From: SIG607 sp045601805
Lineage (GTDB): Bacteria > Bacillota > Clostridia > Oscillospirales > Acutalibacteraceae
Reading direction: 5' to 3'
Assembly (NCBI GenBank): GCA_045601805.1
Contig: JAZSAJ010000018.1
Coordinates: 1-21,632 of the forward strand
DNA: 21,632 nt
Shown: one piece after another, positions 14,478 to 21,632 of the stretch
How positions within the stretch are numbered: the first letter of the stretch is position 1
Layout of the letters: the number at the start of each line of letters is the position of its first letter
The notes under the pieces: generated by a model
The model's input: the letters and a program-made list of their open reading frames with translations, nothing else
Told to the model about the DNA's origin: nothing
The model's database searches: none
Made by a program: the position numbers and the translations under genes

Positions 14478-15560
14478 TTGTCTAACCGTTTATTTCAAGG
14501 CGTTATTTCTCAACTGAAATCTTGTATTGATGTTCCTTTTGGTGTTTTAGACGAAAATCTTGTTATTATTGCGTGCAATGAATTAGAACGCATTGGCGAA
14601 AAATACGAAGTTGTTGCAGATAACCTTTATTCAGGTGTTTGTGTAAAAGAAGATGGCTTTACTTTTAAATCACTTAGTTCAAGTCAAAATGTTGATTATG
14701 TTGTTTTTGTGCAAGGCGATGATGTTCTCGCTGAAAAATATTGCGAAGTAATTGCGGTTGCACTTTCTAATATTAAATTTTATTACGATGAAAAGTATGA
14801 CCGTTCTAACTTTGTTAAAAACATAATTTTAGATAATATTTTGCCGGGTGACATTTACTTAAAAGCACGTGAACTTTACTTTAATTCCGATGTTATGCGC
14901 ACCGCTTTCTTAATTCGTATTGATGAACCAACAGACATTTCGGTTTACGATGTTATTCAAAATCTTTTCCCCGATAAATCAAAAGACTTTGTTATTAGCA
15001 TTAACGAAACAGATATTGCTCTTATTAAAGAAACAAAAGCAGGTATTTCCGAAAAAGATATTAAGCAACTTGCTACAACTATTGCAGATACTCTTTCGGG
15101 CGAGTTTTATGCTCATGCTTCAATTGGCGTAGGCACCACTGTTGATAATCTTAAAGACCTTGCACATTCCTTTAAGGAAGCTCAAGCTGCTTTAGAAGTT
15201 GGAAAGGTTTTTGATACCGATAAAACAATTGTTTGCTATAATAATTTGGGCATTGCGCGTCTTATTTATCAGCTTCCCACAACACTTTGCGAATCTTTCT
15301 TAAGAGAAGTGTTTAAGCGCGGTTCTATTGAAAGTCTTGACCAAGAAACTTTGTTTACAATTCAAAAATTCTTTGAAAATAACCTTAATGTTTCCGAAAC
15401 TTCAAGAAAACTTTTTGTACACAGAAATACTCTTGTGTATCGTCTTGAAAAAATAAAGAAAATTACCGGTCTTGATTTACGCGAGTTTGACCACGCCATT
15501 ATTTTCAAAATTGCATTAATGGTTAATCGCTATTTGAAATCTAATCCTGTTAAATATTAA
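14478..15560 (+). CDS. PucR/CdaR-family transcriptional regulator
   Basis: A 360-residue protein whose C-terminal helix-turn-helix (about 300-350: FFENNLNVSETSRKLFVHRNTLVYRLEKI) is the PucR/CdaR HTH_30 type. The middle region has the CdaR GGDEF-like layout, and the N-terminal 100 residues form an unrecognised, PAS-like sensor (VPFGVLDENLVIIACNEL). Such proteins activate operons in response to a small molecule. The start is probably the TTG at 14478, because AAGAGGAG (14462-14469) lies eight bases upstream; the GTG at 14469 is part of that site. Only three bases separate its stop from ftsE, so it is likely cotranscribed with the cell-division genes, an unusual position for this family. Confidence 0.85.
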   Translation: MSNRLFQGVISQLKSCIDVPFGVLDENLVIIACNELERIGEKYEVVADNLYSGVCVKEDGFTFKSLSSSQNVDYVVFVQGDDVLAEKYCEVIAVALSNIKFYYDEKYDRSNFVKNIILDNILPGDIYLKARELYFNSDVMRTAFLIRIDEPTDISVYDVIQNLFPDKSKDFVISINETDIALIKETKAGISEKDIKQLATTIADTLSGEFYAHASIGVGTTVDNLKDLAHSFKEAQAALEVGKVFDTDKTIVCYNNLGIARLIYQLPTTLCESFLREVFKRGSIESLDQETLFTIQKFFENNLNVSETSRKLFVHRNTLVYRLEKIKKITGLDLREFDHAIIFKIALMVNRYLKSNPVKY

Positions 15561-15563
15561 GAA

Positions 15564-16298
15564 ATGAGTGATTTTGTGTTAGAACAGCAACAGGTTGCGG
15601 AAACAAAAGATTCCGTAATTGAATTTAAAGGTGTTTCTAAAACCTACCAAAACGGTACAAAAGCGTTAGATGATGTTAATATTTCAATTAACAGCGGCGA
15701 ATTCGTTTTTGTTGTTGGTTCTTCGGGCGCAGGTAAATCTACTTTTATGAAACTTATTATGCGCGAAGAAAAACCCAATGCCGGCGAAATTCGTGTTAAT
15801 GGTTTTAACCTTTCAAAATTGGCACACAAAGATGTTCCAAAACTTCGCAGAACAATGGGTATTGTTTTCCAAGATTTCCGTTTAATTCCCAATATGACTG
15901 TTTTTGAAAACGTTGCTTTTGCTATGCATGTAATAGGTGCTGATAATCATAGTATTCGTCTTCAAGTTGCTAAATCTTTAAGTCGTGTTGGACTTGGCGA
16001 TAAAGCGCGTTCAATGCCTAATCAACTTTCGGGCGGCGAACAGCAACGTGTTGGCCTTGCAAGGGCTTTGGTAAATTCACCAAGTCTTATTATTGCGGAC
16101 GAGCCCACAGGTAACGTTGACCCCAATATGTCTTATGAAATCGTTTCAATGCTTACCGAAATTAATAAAAGAGGCACTACCGTGTTAATGGTTACCCACG
16201 ACCACAATCTTGTTAGGGATTTTGGACATCGCGTAATTATGTTAGATAGCGGTAAAGTTGTTGCAGATAATGCGGGAGGTAAAATTAATGAAGCTTAA
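15564..16298 (+). CDS. ftsE: cell-division ABC ATPase FtsE
   Basis: A 244-residue ATPase of the FtsE group: Walker A GSSGAGKST, Q-loop FQDFRLIPNMTVFENVAF, signature LSGGEQQRVGLARAL, Walker B LIIADEPTGNVD and H-loop THDHN. With FtsX it forms a membrane complex whose ATP cycle opens a peptidoglycan hydrolase at the surface. The start is uncertain: ATG 15564 has no ribosome binding site, whereas GTG 15576 follows GAGTGA with the spacing seen at other starts in this window. The last 11 bases overlap ftsX. Confidence 0.95.
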   Translation: MSDFVLEQQQVAETKDSVIEFKGVSKTYQNGTKALDDVNISINSGEFVFVVGSSGAGKSTFMKLIMREEKPNAGEIRVNGFNLSKLAHKDVPKLRRTMGIVFQDFRLIPNMTVFENVAFAMHVIGADNHSIRLQVAKSLSRVGLGDKARSMPNQLSGGEQQRVGLARALVNSPSLIIADEPTGNVDPNMSYEIVSMLTEINKRGTTVLMVTHDHNLVRDFGHRVIMLDSGKVVADNAGGKINEA

Positions 16299-17274
16299 CA
16301 GTTTTAATTACCTCACAAAAGAAGGCATTAAAAACGTTTGGGCTAACCGTTTAATGACAATTTCTTCGGTTGGCGTTTTGGTTGCTTGTATGGTGCTTAT
16401 TGGCATGGCAATAATGCTTTCGCTTAATGTTACTAAAGCTATGGGCGTTTTGGAATCGCAAAATGTTGTTATGGCTTATCTTGATGATTATAATGCTGCA
16501 AAATACGATGAAAACAGAAATTCAAACGAAGAAATTCCCGAAGATGCTTACACCGTTCATAATAAGCAAGAAGCATTAGCTGTTCGTGATGAAATTGCAA
16601 AGCTAAATAATGTTTCTGAAGCGGTTTATGTTTCTAAAGAAGAAGCATTACAAGATGTTAAGAACACAATGTTAGATAAAGATGCGGAATACTTAACTTT
16701 TCTTGATGAAGAGGGCGGAAACCCACTTTCCGATGCTATTAAAGTATCTATGGATGATCTTTCTAAATTTGATGAGACAGTTAGTTCTATTTCACAAATT
16801 AAAGGTGTTGACAGTGTTCAGTCACAACGCGAACTTGCCACAAAAATAAATTCAATTAAAAACGGCGTTTTTATTGTTGGCATTGTAATTATTGTAATTT
16901 TGCTTATTATTTCTTTGGTTATTGTTTCTAATACAATTAGGGTTACAATGTATAACCGCAAACTTGAAATAAGCATTATGAAAGCTGTTGGCGCAACCGA
17001 TGCCTTTATTAGAATACCTTTTGTAATTGAAGGTGTTACTATTGGCATTATTTCAGCGTTAATTTCCGAAGGAATTATTTATTGCTGTTATAGAGTTGCG
17101 GCAGAAGCAATTCTTTCTAACCTTGGCACATTTGCTTTAATTCCGTTTTCATCAAAAGCGCTTTTACTGCTTGGCGCATTTATGGCAATCGGCGTTTTGG
17201 CAGGTACCTTTGGCAGTGTATTAATGATTGGAAAGTATTTAAAACGCGAAGGCAGTGAATTTTCCGCTATTTAA
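16288..17274 (+). CDS. ftsX: cell-division membrane protein FtsX
   Basis: A 328-residue membrane protein with FtsX architecture: one N-terminal helix (about 25-45), a large extracellular domain of about 150 residues that should contact the hydrolase, then three helices near the C-terminus. The first helix is followed by the usual ESQNVVMAYLDDYN; the third part has VSNTIRVTMYNRKLEISIMKAVGATD, a typical FtsX segment linking to FtsE. ATG 16288 is favoured over the earlier codon at 16258 since GGGAGGT at 16274-16280 precedes it and residues KLNSFNYLTKEGIKNVWANR match the family. It overlaps ftsE by 11 bases. Confidence 0.95.
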   Translation: MKLNSFNYLTKEGIKNVWANRLMTISSVGVLVACMVLIGMAIMLSLNVTKAMGVLESQNVVMAYLDDYNAAKYDENRNSNEEIPEDAYTVHNKQEALAVRDEIAKLNNVSEAVYVSKEEALQDVKNTMLDKDAEYLTFLDEEGGNPLSDAIKVSMDDLSKFDETVSSISQIKGVDSVQSQRELATKINSIKNGVFIVGIVIIVILLIISLVIVSNTIRVTMYNRKLEISIMKAVGATDAFIRIPFVIEGVTIGIISALISEGIIYCCYRVAAEAILSNLGTFALIPFSSKALLLLGAFMAIGVLAGTFGSVLMIGKYLKREGSEFSAI

Positions 17275-17283
17275 GGAGTTTTT

Positions 17284-18480
17284 ATGAAGTTAAATTTTGT
17301 AAAAGTTGTTTGTTTGGTGCTTTGTTTTGCATTAACTGTTTGCATTTTGCCTTTTAAAGCAGATGTATATGCGGCTGAACCCACTTTGTCTGAATTGCAA
17401 GATAAATATCAAGCGGCGCAAAAACATCTTAACGATTTAAAAAATCAAAGGGCAGAACAGCAAGATATTATTAACGGACTTAACGATGTTATTGCTGCAA
17501 AACAGGAAATCATTGACCAATACAATGTGAAAATCAATGGTTACAGCAATCAAATTAACGAAAAGCAACAAGAAATTGATAAACTCAACAATGATATAAA
17601 TAACGATAAAGAAACTTTTAAAAAGAGGATTCGTTCTCTTTATATGAGTAATTCTAAAACCGATGTTCAAATTGTTTTGGGCGCAAACAGTTTTTCTGAA
17701 TATCTTGTGTTATCACAGGTTGCAAAAACTTCTTCAAAGCGTGATAAAGCATTAATAGATAAAATTGTTGAAACTGTTACATCAATTGAAAAAGAAAAAT
17801 CTGGTATTCAAAAACTGCTTGATGAACAAACAGAAGCAAGGTCTGTTTACGATAAAGAAAAAGCAGAACTTGATAAAAGGGTAGCAGAGGTAAATCGCCT
17901 TATAAATTCTATTGACCGCGATATTGCAAAAGACCAAGCTGACCTTGACAAAATTTCTGATGATATTGATAAAATGACTGCAAGTGGTGAAGTTGGCGGT
18001 GACCTTGGCAGTGGCGGTAAGTTTTTCCTTTGGCCTTCTGCAAGGTATACCTATATAAGCGCCGGATTTGACAGTGATGACTCTGTTCACAGGGGCAACC
18101 ATAAGGGTATTGATATTGCCGGCGGTGGAATAATGGGTACGCCCATTCGCGCAGCAGCCGCAGGTAAAGTTTACTTAGTTTCTTCCGGCTGCCCACATAA
18201 TTACGGTAAAAATTATTCTTGCTCAGTTGGTGGAGTTCGGTGCGGTGGCGGTTATGGTAACTATGTTGCTATTGACCACGATAAATATAACGGAAAACAC
18301 TACAAAACCTTGTATGCCCACATGAAAAGTGTTGCTGTTCGTAACGGTCAGCACGTTGAACGTGGCCAAATAATTGGTTATGTTGGTACAACCGGTTGGT
18401 CAACAGGTCCTCATATTCATTTTGAAACAATTGTGAATGGTAAGAAGGTTAACCCCAAAAATTTCTCTTATGCTTACTAA
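17284..18480 (+). CDS. secreted coiled-coil M23 peptidoglycan hydrolase (FtsEX partner)
   Basis: A 398-residue protein with a signal peptide (about 1-30, ending near VYAAEP), two long coiled coils (about 35-110 and 145-235), a glycine-rich hinge (GGDLGSGGK) and an M23 domain. The zinc and catalytic residues are complete: H273 and D277 (HKGID), H346 (YAH), H377 and H379 (HIH). The design parallels PcsB, CwlO and EnvC, which FtsEX unlocks to split peptidoglycan in division; the immediate ftsEX neighbourhood supports this. It is preceded by AAGGAG overlapping the ftsX stop. The M23 domain holds an unusual insertion with three cysteines (GCPHNYGKNYSCSVGGVRCGGG). Confidence 0.93.
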   Translation: MKLNFVKVVCLVLCFALTVCILPFKADVYAAEPTLSELQDKYQAAQKHLNDLKNQRAEQQDIINGLNDVIAAKQEIIDQYNVKINGYSNQINEKQQEIDKLNNDINNDKETFKKRIRSLYMSNSKTDVQIVLGANSFSEYLVLSQVAKTSSKRDKALIDKIVETVTSIEKEKSGIQKLLDEQTEARSVYDKEKAELDKRVAEVNRLINSIDRDIAKDQADLDKISDDIDKMTASGEVGGDLGSGGKFFLWPSARYTYISAGFDSDDSVHRGNHKGIDIAGGGIMGTPIRAAAAGKVYLVSSGCPHNYGKNYSCSVGGVRCGGGYGNYVAIDHDKYNGKHYKTLYAHMKSVAVRNGQHVERGQIIGYVGTTGWSTGPHIHFETIVNGKKVNPKNFSYAY

Positions 18481-19468
18481 CATTCAATTTTATAAGGTAT
18501 ATGGCAGCAAAAAATTACTCTTTAGGGTAATTTTTGCTGCTTTATCGGTTTTAATAATGGTAGCAATTTTTTGCTTTTCTGCGCAAAACGGTGTTGCATC
18601 GTCAAAAACAAGCGGTAGGGTAGTGACGGCAGTTTTAAAAACCTTTTATCCAAATTTTTTAGAACTAACACAAAGCAGTAAAACCGAACTTGTAAAAATT
18701 TTTCAGGTTTTTGTAAGAAAAGGCGCGCACTTTTTCGTTTATTTTTTACTTGGATTTAACGTGCTTGGCTTTGTTTCAACCTTTAATTGTAAAAAGATAA
18801 AAATGTTTTTGTTTTCATGGCCATTTTGCGTTTTATATTCGGTTAGTGATGAATTTCATCAATTATATTCAAACGGCAGAAGTGGAAATATAAAAGATGT
18901 GTTATTAGATTCGTTGGGTTCGCTTTGCGGAATTTTATTATTATTACTTTTACTAAATTTTTTATATAAAAAGGGGAAGGTTATGAGAAAGAAAGTTTTA
19001 ATAGAACAAAACGCCTTATTAACCGAAAAACTTGTTGAGGCAAATAAGGAAATTAACCGCTTAAACGGTTTATTAGCCGAAGCAAACGATAAAATTTCTT
19101 TGCTTGAACAGGGCAAACAAGAAGTAAAAGCCGAAACGATGACCGAAACCCAAGAAAAACCAATTGAATATAGTGATTTAGAAAATATTACTTTAGAAAA
19201 TACTAATAAATCCAATATTGAAGATTATGCGGTGGAAGTTATTGCAAAAATTGTTTTGGAAACCAGCAAAGCAGAGGTTGTTTTTGCTTCTAAAAACAAC
19301 ATTAGTCCTGATAAAAAGAATTTAATTGTTGGATATTCTGAAACAGCAAAGGCACAAATTTTTAAAATAATATCGCAAAACGAAGATTTTAATGATTTAA
19401 AATCAAAGATTGATGAAGAATTTACAAAAACAAAAAATTATATAGAGCAAATTTTAGAAACCGTTTAA
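18470..19468 (+). CDS. VanZ-like membrane protein with long coiled-coil C-terminal extension
   Basis: Residues to about 170 look like a VanZ domain: several hydrophobic helices, FSAQNG, RKGAHFFVYFLLGF and SDEFHQLYSNGRSGNIKDVLLDSLGS. VanZ proteins affect teicoplanin resistance or cell-surface processes. Without a stop codon the frame continues into a cytoplasmic, charged part: MRKKVLIEQNALLTEKLVEANKE starts a coiled coil, then a Glu/Thr-rich linker, then a globular part ending LETV that I do not recognise. An internal ATG at 18983 follows GGGGAAGG (18973-18980), so a separate 160-residue product could also be made. Start at 18470 overlaps the M23 gene by 11 bases and has no clear ribosome binding site; the start is uncertain, since helices begin near residue 12. 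Confidence 0.75.
   Translation: MLTNIQFYKVYGSKKLLFRVIFAALSVLIMVAIFCFSAQNGVASSKTSGRVVTAVLKTFYPNFLELTQSSKTELVKIFQVFVRKGAHFFVYFLLGFNVLGFVSTFNCKKIKMFLFSWPFCVLYSVSDEFHQLYSNGRSGNIKDVLLDSLGSLCGILLLLLLLNFLYKKGKVMRKKVLIEQNALLTEKLVEANKEINRLNGLLAEANDKISLLEQGKQEVKAETMTETQEKPIEYSDLENITLENTNKSNIEDYAVEVIAKIVLETSKAEVVFASKNNISPDKKNLIVGYSETAKAQIFKIISQNEDFNDLKSKIDEEFTKTKNYIEQILETV
18504..18540 (+). other. inverted repeat over the start region of the VanZ-like gene
   Basis: GCAGCAAAAAATTAC (18504-18518) pairs with GTAATTTTTGCTGC (18527-18540), one bulged A, loop of eight bases. It begins 24 bases after the M23 stop codon but lies inside the VanZ-like reading frame. The following T-run is short (TTTAT), so it is at best a weak terminator; it could also hide a translation signal. 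Confidence 0.6.
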
Positions 19469-19474
19469 TTGTAT

Positions 19475-19508
19475 AAGCACCCGCAATATTTTGCAGGTGC
19501 TTTTGTTA
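19475..19508 (+). terminator. terminator after the VanZ-like gene
   Basis: AAGCACC (19475-19481) pairs with GGTGCTT (19496-19502), one mismatch, then GCAA (19483-19486) with TTGC (19491-19494), loop TATT, followed by TTGTT. Confidence 0.8.
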
Positions 19509-19561
19509 TGATTTTACCATATAGTGTAATAGTTTATCAATACAAAAAAACTACGGAATGT

Positions 19562-19569
19562 GTTATATT
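19562..19569 (+). promoter_or_regulatory. possible extended -10 promoter for the SIS-kinase operon
   Basis: TTATATT preceded by TG (TGTTATATT from 19561 to 19569) is an extended -10-like element. No good -35 is seen 17 bases upstream. It lies 36 bases before the first gene, with a GAAAGGA ribosome binding site at 19591-19597. Confidence 0.45.
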
Positions 19570-19604
19570 AAAGTGTGTATTTAGGTTTTTGAAAGGATTT
19601 TAAA

Positions 19605-20327
19605 ATGATTTTTGAAAAGTATTATTTGGAAGTAACGAGTGTTTTGGAAAAAATTAAAGATACTCAAAAAGATAAAATTGAAAATGCAGCTGAAATGGTT
19701 GCCAAGGTTATTGAAAACGACGGTATTATTTATGTTTTTGGTTGCGGACATTCACACTTAATTGGGCTTGACTGTTTTTACCGCGCAGGTGGTCTTGTTA
19801 ACGTTAGCGCAATGCTTGATACCGATTTAATGTTACATAACGGCGCGGCAAAAAGCAGTAAAATGGAAAAAATGAATGGTATTGCCGAAAGCATTTTTGA
19901 GAGATATTGTTTAACTAAAAACGATATGTTGTTTGTTGTTTCTACAAGTGGTAAAAATGCCGTGCCTTGTGAAATGGCACAAGTTGCTTCTAAAAACGCT
20001 GTTCCTAATGTTTCTATTGTTTCGGGTGACTATTTTAATGACAAAACAAATGGTCCTAAACTTTATGAGTGTTCTGATTTGTTTATTGATAACTGTGTGC
20101 CTCACGGCGATGCGGTTATGGATATAACAGGAACAGATGTTAAAATGGGCAGTGTTTCAACTGCGGCAAGTTCTTTTATTTTAAATTCGGTACTTATTGA
20201 AGGCGCTGAAATTGCTGCAAAACGCGGCGCCCAATTACCCATTTACAAAAGCGGTAATGTTGAAGGCGGAAGTGAGTTTAATAAAAAACTTATTAAAAAA
20301 TATATGCCACGAATAAAGCATCTGTGA
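19605..20327 (+). CDS. SIS-domain phosphosugar isomerase-like protein (UPF0309 type)
   Basis: A 240-residue SIS-fold protein of the type annotated as sugar isomerase domain protein. After an N-terminal helix bundle the SIS core shows IIYVFGCGHSHLIG and FYRAGGLVN, then LFVVSTSGKNAVPCEMA, where STSG is the phosphosugar-binding loop, and ends with the family's GNVEGGSEFNKKLIKKY. Such proteins bind phosphorylated sugars; the exact reaction is not known. The gene opens a three-gene operon (this gene, a PfkB kinase eight bases later, a second SIS protein). That layout suggests one phosphosugar route, possibly of an amino or unusual sugar; inference. It has its own promoter-like element. Confidence 0.85.
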   Translation: MIFEKYYLEVTSVLEKIKDTQKDKIENAAEMVAKVIENDGIIYVFGCGHSHLIGLDCFYRAGGLVNVSAMLDTDLMLHNGAAKSSKMEKMNGIAESIFERYCLTKNDMLFVVSTSGKNAVPCEMAQVASKNAVPNVSIVSGDYFNDKTNGPKLYECSDLFIDNCVPHGDAVMDITGTDVKMGSVSTAASSFILNSVLIEGAEIAAKRGAQLPIYKSGNVEGGSEFNKKLIKKYMPRIKHL

Positions 20328-20335
20328 GGTTAAAA

Positions 20336-21178
20336 ATGTCAAAAATTTCAGTTATTGGTATTTGCGGAAATTCTATTTTTATGAATTTGCCTCATTTTCA
20401 CCAAAAAGGTGAAACGGTTGTAGCAAAATCTTCCCACAGCGAAATTGGCGGTAAAGGTTTTAACCAAGCGGTTGCTTGTGCTAAAATGGGCGCTGAAGTT
20501 TCATTTTTGGGTGCGGTTGGCAGTGATATAGACGCACAAAAATGCGAACAGGCGGCAAAAGATTTTGGCATTAAAGGTTGTTTTGCAAAAAAAGCAGGGA
20601 ATACCACTTTTGCGGTAATTTTAACCGATTCGCTTGGCGAAAATAGGGTTACTGTTTACCGCGATTCAGAGTTAGAAGTAAGCGATCTGGCTTTGTTTGA
20701 AAATGAAATTAAGGGAAGTAATATTTTGCTTTTGCAAAACGAAGTTCCAACTGCTGTTAATGAAAAAGCAGTAAAGATTGCAAACAAATATGGTGTTAAG
20801 GTGATTTTAAACCCTGCGCCAATTCGTGAAATACCGCAAAACATTGCAAATTCGGTTTTTGCGGTAACCCCTAACGAACAAGAAAAACAAGCAATTGACG
20901 GTAGCTGTTTTAAAAATGTTATTGCCACTTTGGGCGATAAAGGATGCAGTATTAACAATGAGATTTTTGTTAAGGCAATGCCTGTTTGCGCCGTTGACAC
21001 AACCGGTGCAGGCAATACTTTTAACGGTGTTTTAGCGGTTTGTATTGCCGAGGGTATGGATTTGAAAACCGCTTGTGAATACGCCACTGTAGCTGCAAGT
21101 TTAAACGTTACAAAAAAAGGTGTTATAGAATCAATTCCTACAAGGAATGAAATAGAAAGGAAAATGAGAAATGAATGA
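20336..21178 (+). CDS. PfkB/ribokinase-family sugar kinase, Asn at the catalytic Asp
   Basis: A 280-residue PfkB-fold kinase. Sugar-binding signature GGKGFNQAVACAKMGA is present near residues 38-53, and the C-terminal ATP/anion-hole motif reads DTTGAGNTFNG (D221-G231). In ribokinases this motif is DTxGAGD and its last Asp is the base that activates the sugar hydroxyl; here codon 227 is AAT, Asn. The fold and nucleotide loop look intact, so it may be inactive, very slow or a regulatory pseudokinase. ATG 20336 is chosen over GTG 20324 since GAGG at 20326-20329 precedes it. It sits between two SIS-domain genes and overlaps the second by eight bases. Sugar specificity cannot be predicted. Confidence 0.85.
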   Translation: MSKISVIGICGNSIFMNLPHFHQKGETVVAKSSHSEIGGKGFNQAVACAKMGAEVSFLGAVGSDIDAQKCEQAAKDFGIKGCFAKKAGNTTFAVILTDSLGENRVTVYRDSELEVSDLALFENEIKGSNILLLQNEVPTAVNEKAVKIANKYGVKVILNPAPIREIPQNIANSVFAVTPNEQEKQAIDGSCFKNVIATLGDKGCSINNEIFVKAMPVCAVDTTGAGNTFNGVLAVCIAEGMDLKTACEYATVAASLNVTKKGVIESIPTRNEIERKMRNE

Positions 21179-21632
21179 TTTTGGTTATTTTGAAAGTTTA
21201 ATGGAAAATTTTAAGGTTGTAAACGAAACCCAAGGCGAAAACATTAAAAAAGCAGCTTCTTTAATGGCTGATGCTATTGCAAATGACCGTCTTATAAGCG
21301 TTTACGGCGGCGGCGGACATACCACTCTTTGTATGGGTGAAATGTTCTTTCGTGCAGGTGGTCTTTCCTGTATTAATCCCATTATGGAAACAGGCCTTTC
21401 GGTATTTAACCAAGCTCTTAAATATCTTGAACTTGAAAGAACCGTTTACTACGGTAGTGCAATTATTAAATACTACGACCTTAAAAAAGACGACCTTTTA
21501 ATCGTTTTCCATAACATTGGTATTAACCCGGCAACTATTGATGCAGTTATGGAAGCAAAGAAAAATGGCGTTAAGATTATTGCGGTTTCAAGCGGCTATT
21601 GGCAAAACGAAATGCCGGCAGACCACTTTATT
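21171..21632 (+). CDS. second SIS-domain protein, truncated by window end
   Basis: The frame runs 154 codons from ATG 21171 and continues beyond the window. It resembles the first SIS protein in layout: an N-terminal helical stretch (MNDFGYFESLMENFKVVNET), then SVYGGGGHTTLCMGEMFFRAGGLS, then LIVFHNIGINPATIDAVMEA. The first copy's phosphosugar loop STSGKN is replaced by HNIGIN, so the Ser-rich phosphate site appears altered. AAAGG at 21156-21160 is an acceptable ribosome binding site, and the ATG overlaps the kinase stop by eight bases, indicating coupling. It may be a divergent paralogue with another ligand. Confidence 0.8.
   Translation, partial: MNDFGYFESLMENFKVVNETQGENIKKAASLMADAIANDRLISVYGGGGHTTLCMGEMFFRAGGLSCINPIMETGLSVFNQALKYLELERTVYYGSAIIKYYDLKKDDLLIVFHNIGINPATIDAVMEAKKNGVKIIAVSSGYWQNEMPADHFI

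Noticed and set aside
17909..18196. Minus-strand frame of 95 codons inside the M23 gene
   Set aside because: The opposite strand is a confidently identified gene, and the composition is that of a frame shadow.
18501..18530. Nine-codon leader peptide before VanZ
   Set aside because: Possible ribosome binding site is only three bases from its ATG, and the peptide has no regulatory codon bias; kept only as a note in the hairpin finding.
1..21632. CRISPR array, insertion sequence or prophage
   Set aside because: No regularly spaced repeats, transposase, integrase or phage gene was found.

Overview
The window is AT-rich DNA from a low-GC Gram-positive bacterium, most likely an anaerobic, spore-forming member of the Clostridia (an Oscillospiraceae/Ruminococcaceae-like gut lineage is my best inference, not proven). 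The basis is the spoIVFA-spoIVFB-radical SAM-DUF2344 gene order, strong GGAGG-type ribosome binding sites, consensus sigma-A promoters, an FtsEX module next to a secreted M23 hydrolase, the MEP-pathway genes ispD/ispF, and a CD1247-type acidic zinc-ribbon protein. All genes but one (the mgtC-like gene) lie on the + strand. This is mostly core chromosome; I see no prophage, IS element, CRISPR array or integrase.

Layout. 1-2346: a single-gene unit for a GH36 alpha-galactosidase with its own consensus promoter and terminator. 2388-6160: a sporulation/unknown cluster with spoIVFA-like M23 protein, spoIVFB-like M50 protease, and a B12-binding-type radical SAM protein overlapping its DUF2344 partner, closed by a terminator. 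6172-6556: tRNA-Pro(GGG) with its own promoter and terminator, followed by a GC-rich non-coding block. The 3' end of that block repeats the tRNA's 3' half plus terminator and can be folded as an enlarged tRNA-like cloverleaf; this is the strangest part of the window. 6566-7350: mgtC-like gene on the minus strand, divergent from rpsU. 7398-11115: rpsU, a YqeG-type HAD phosphatase, an endonuclease IV-like TIM-barrel protein, an M24 aminopeptidase, efp, and an acidic zinc-ribbon protein with a Asp-Cys repeat. 11126-13046: ispD, ispF and an RsuA-type pseudouridine synthase, translationally coupled. 13112-14343: an orphan MsmX/UgpC-type sugar ABC ATPase. 14406-19505: a PucR/CdaR-type regulator, ftsE, ftsX, an M23 coiled-coil hydrolase, and a VanZ-like membrane protein carrying a long unrecognised coiled-coil tail. 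19562-end: a SIS-domain protein, a PfkB-family kinase and a second, truncated SIS-domain protein in one operon.

How the parts work together. The FtsEX block is a classical ATP-driven membrane switch for a periplasmic-side/extracellular peptidoglycan hydrolase, here apparently preceded in the same transcript by a regulator. The alpha-galactosidase and the orphan sugar ATPase suggest use of plant alpha-galactosides, with permease genes elsewhere. The SIS-PfkB-SIS operon looks like a small phosphosugar pathway, but its kinase has Asn where the family's catalytic Asp is expected.

The best candidates for something undescribed are the tRNA-Pro-derived structured element (6325-6556), the Asn-substituted kinase between two SIS proteins, and the VanZ-coiled-coil fusion.
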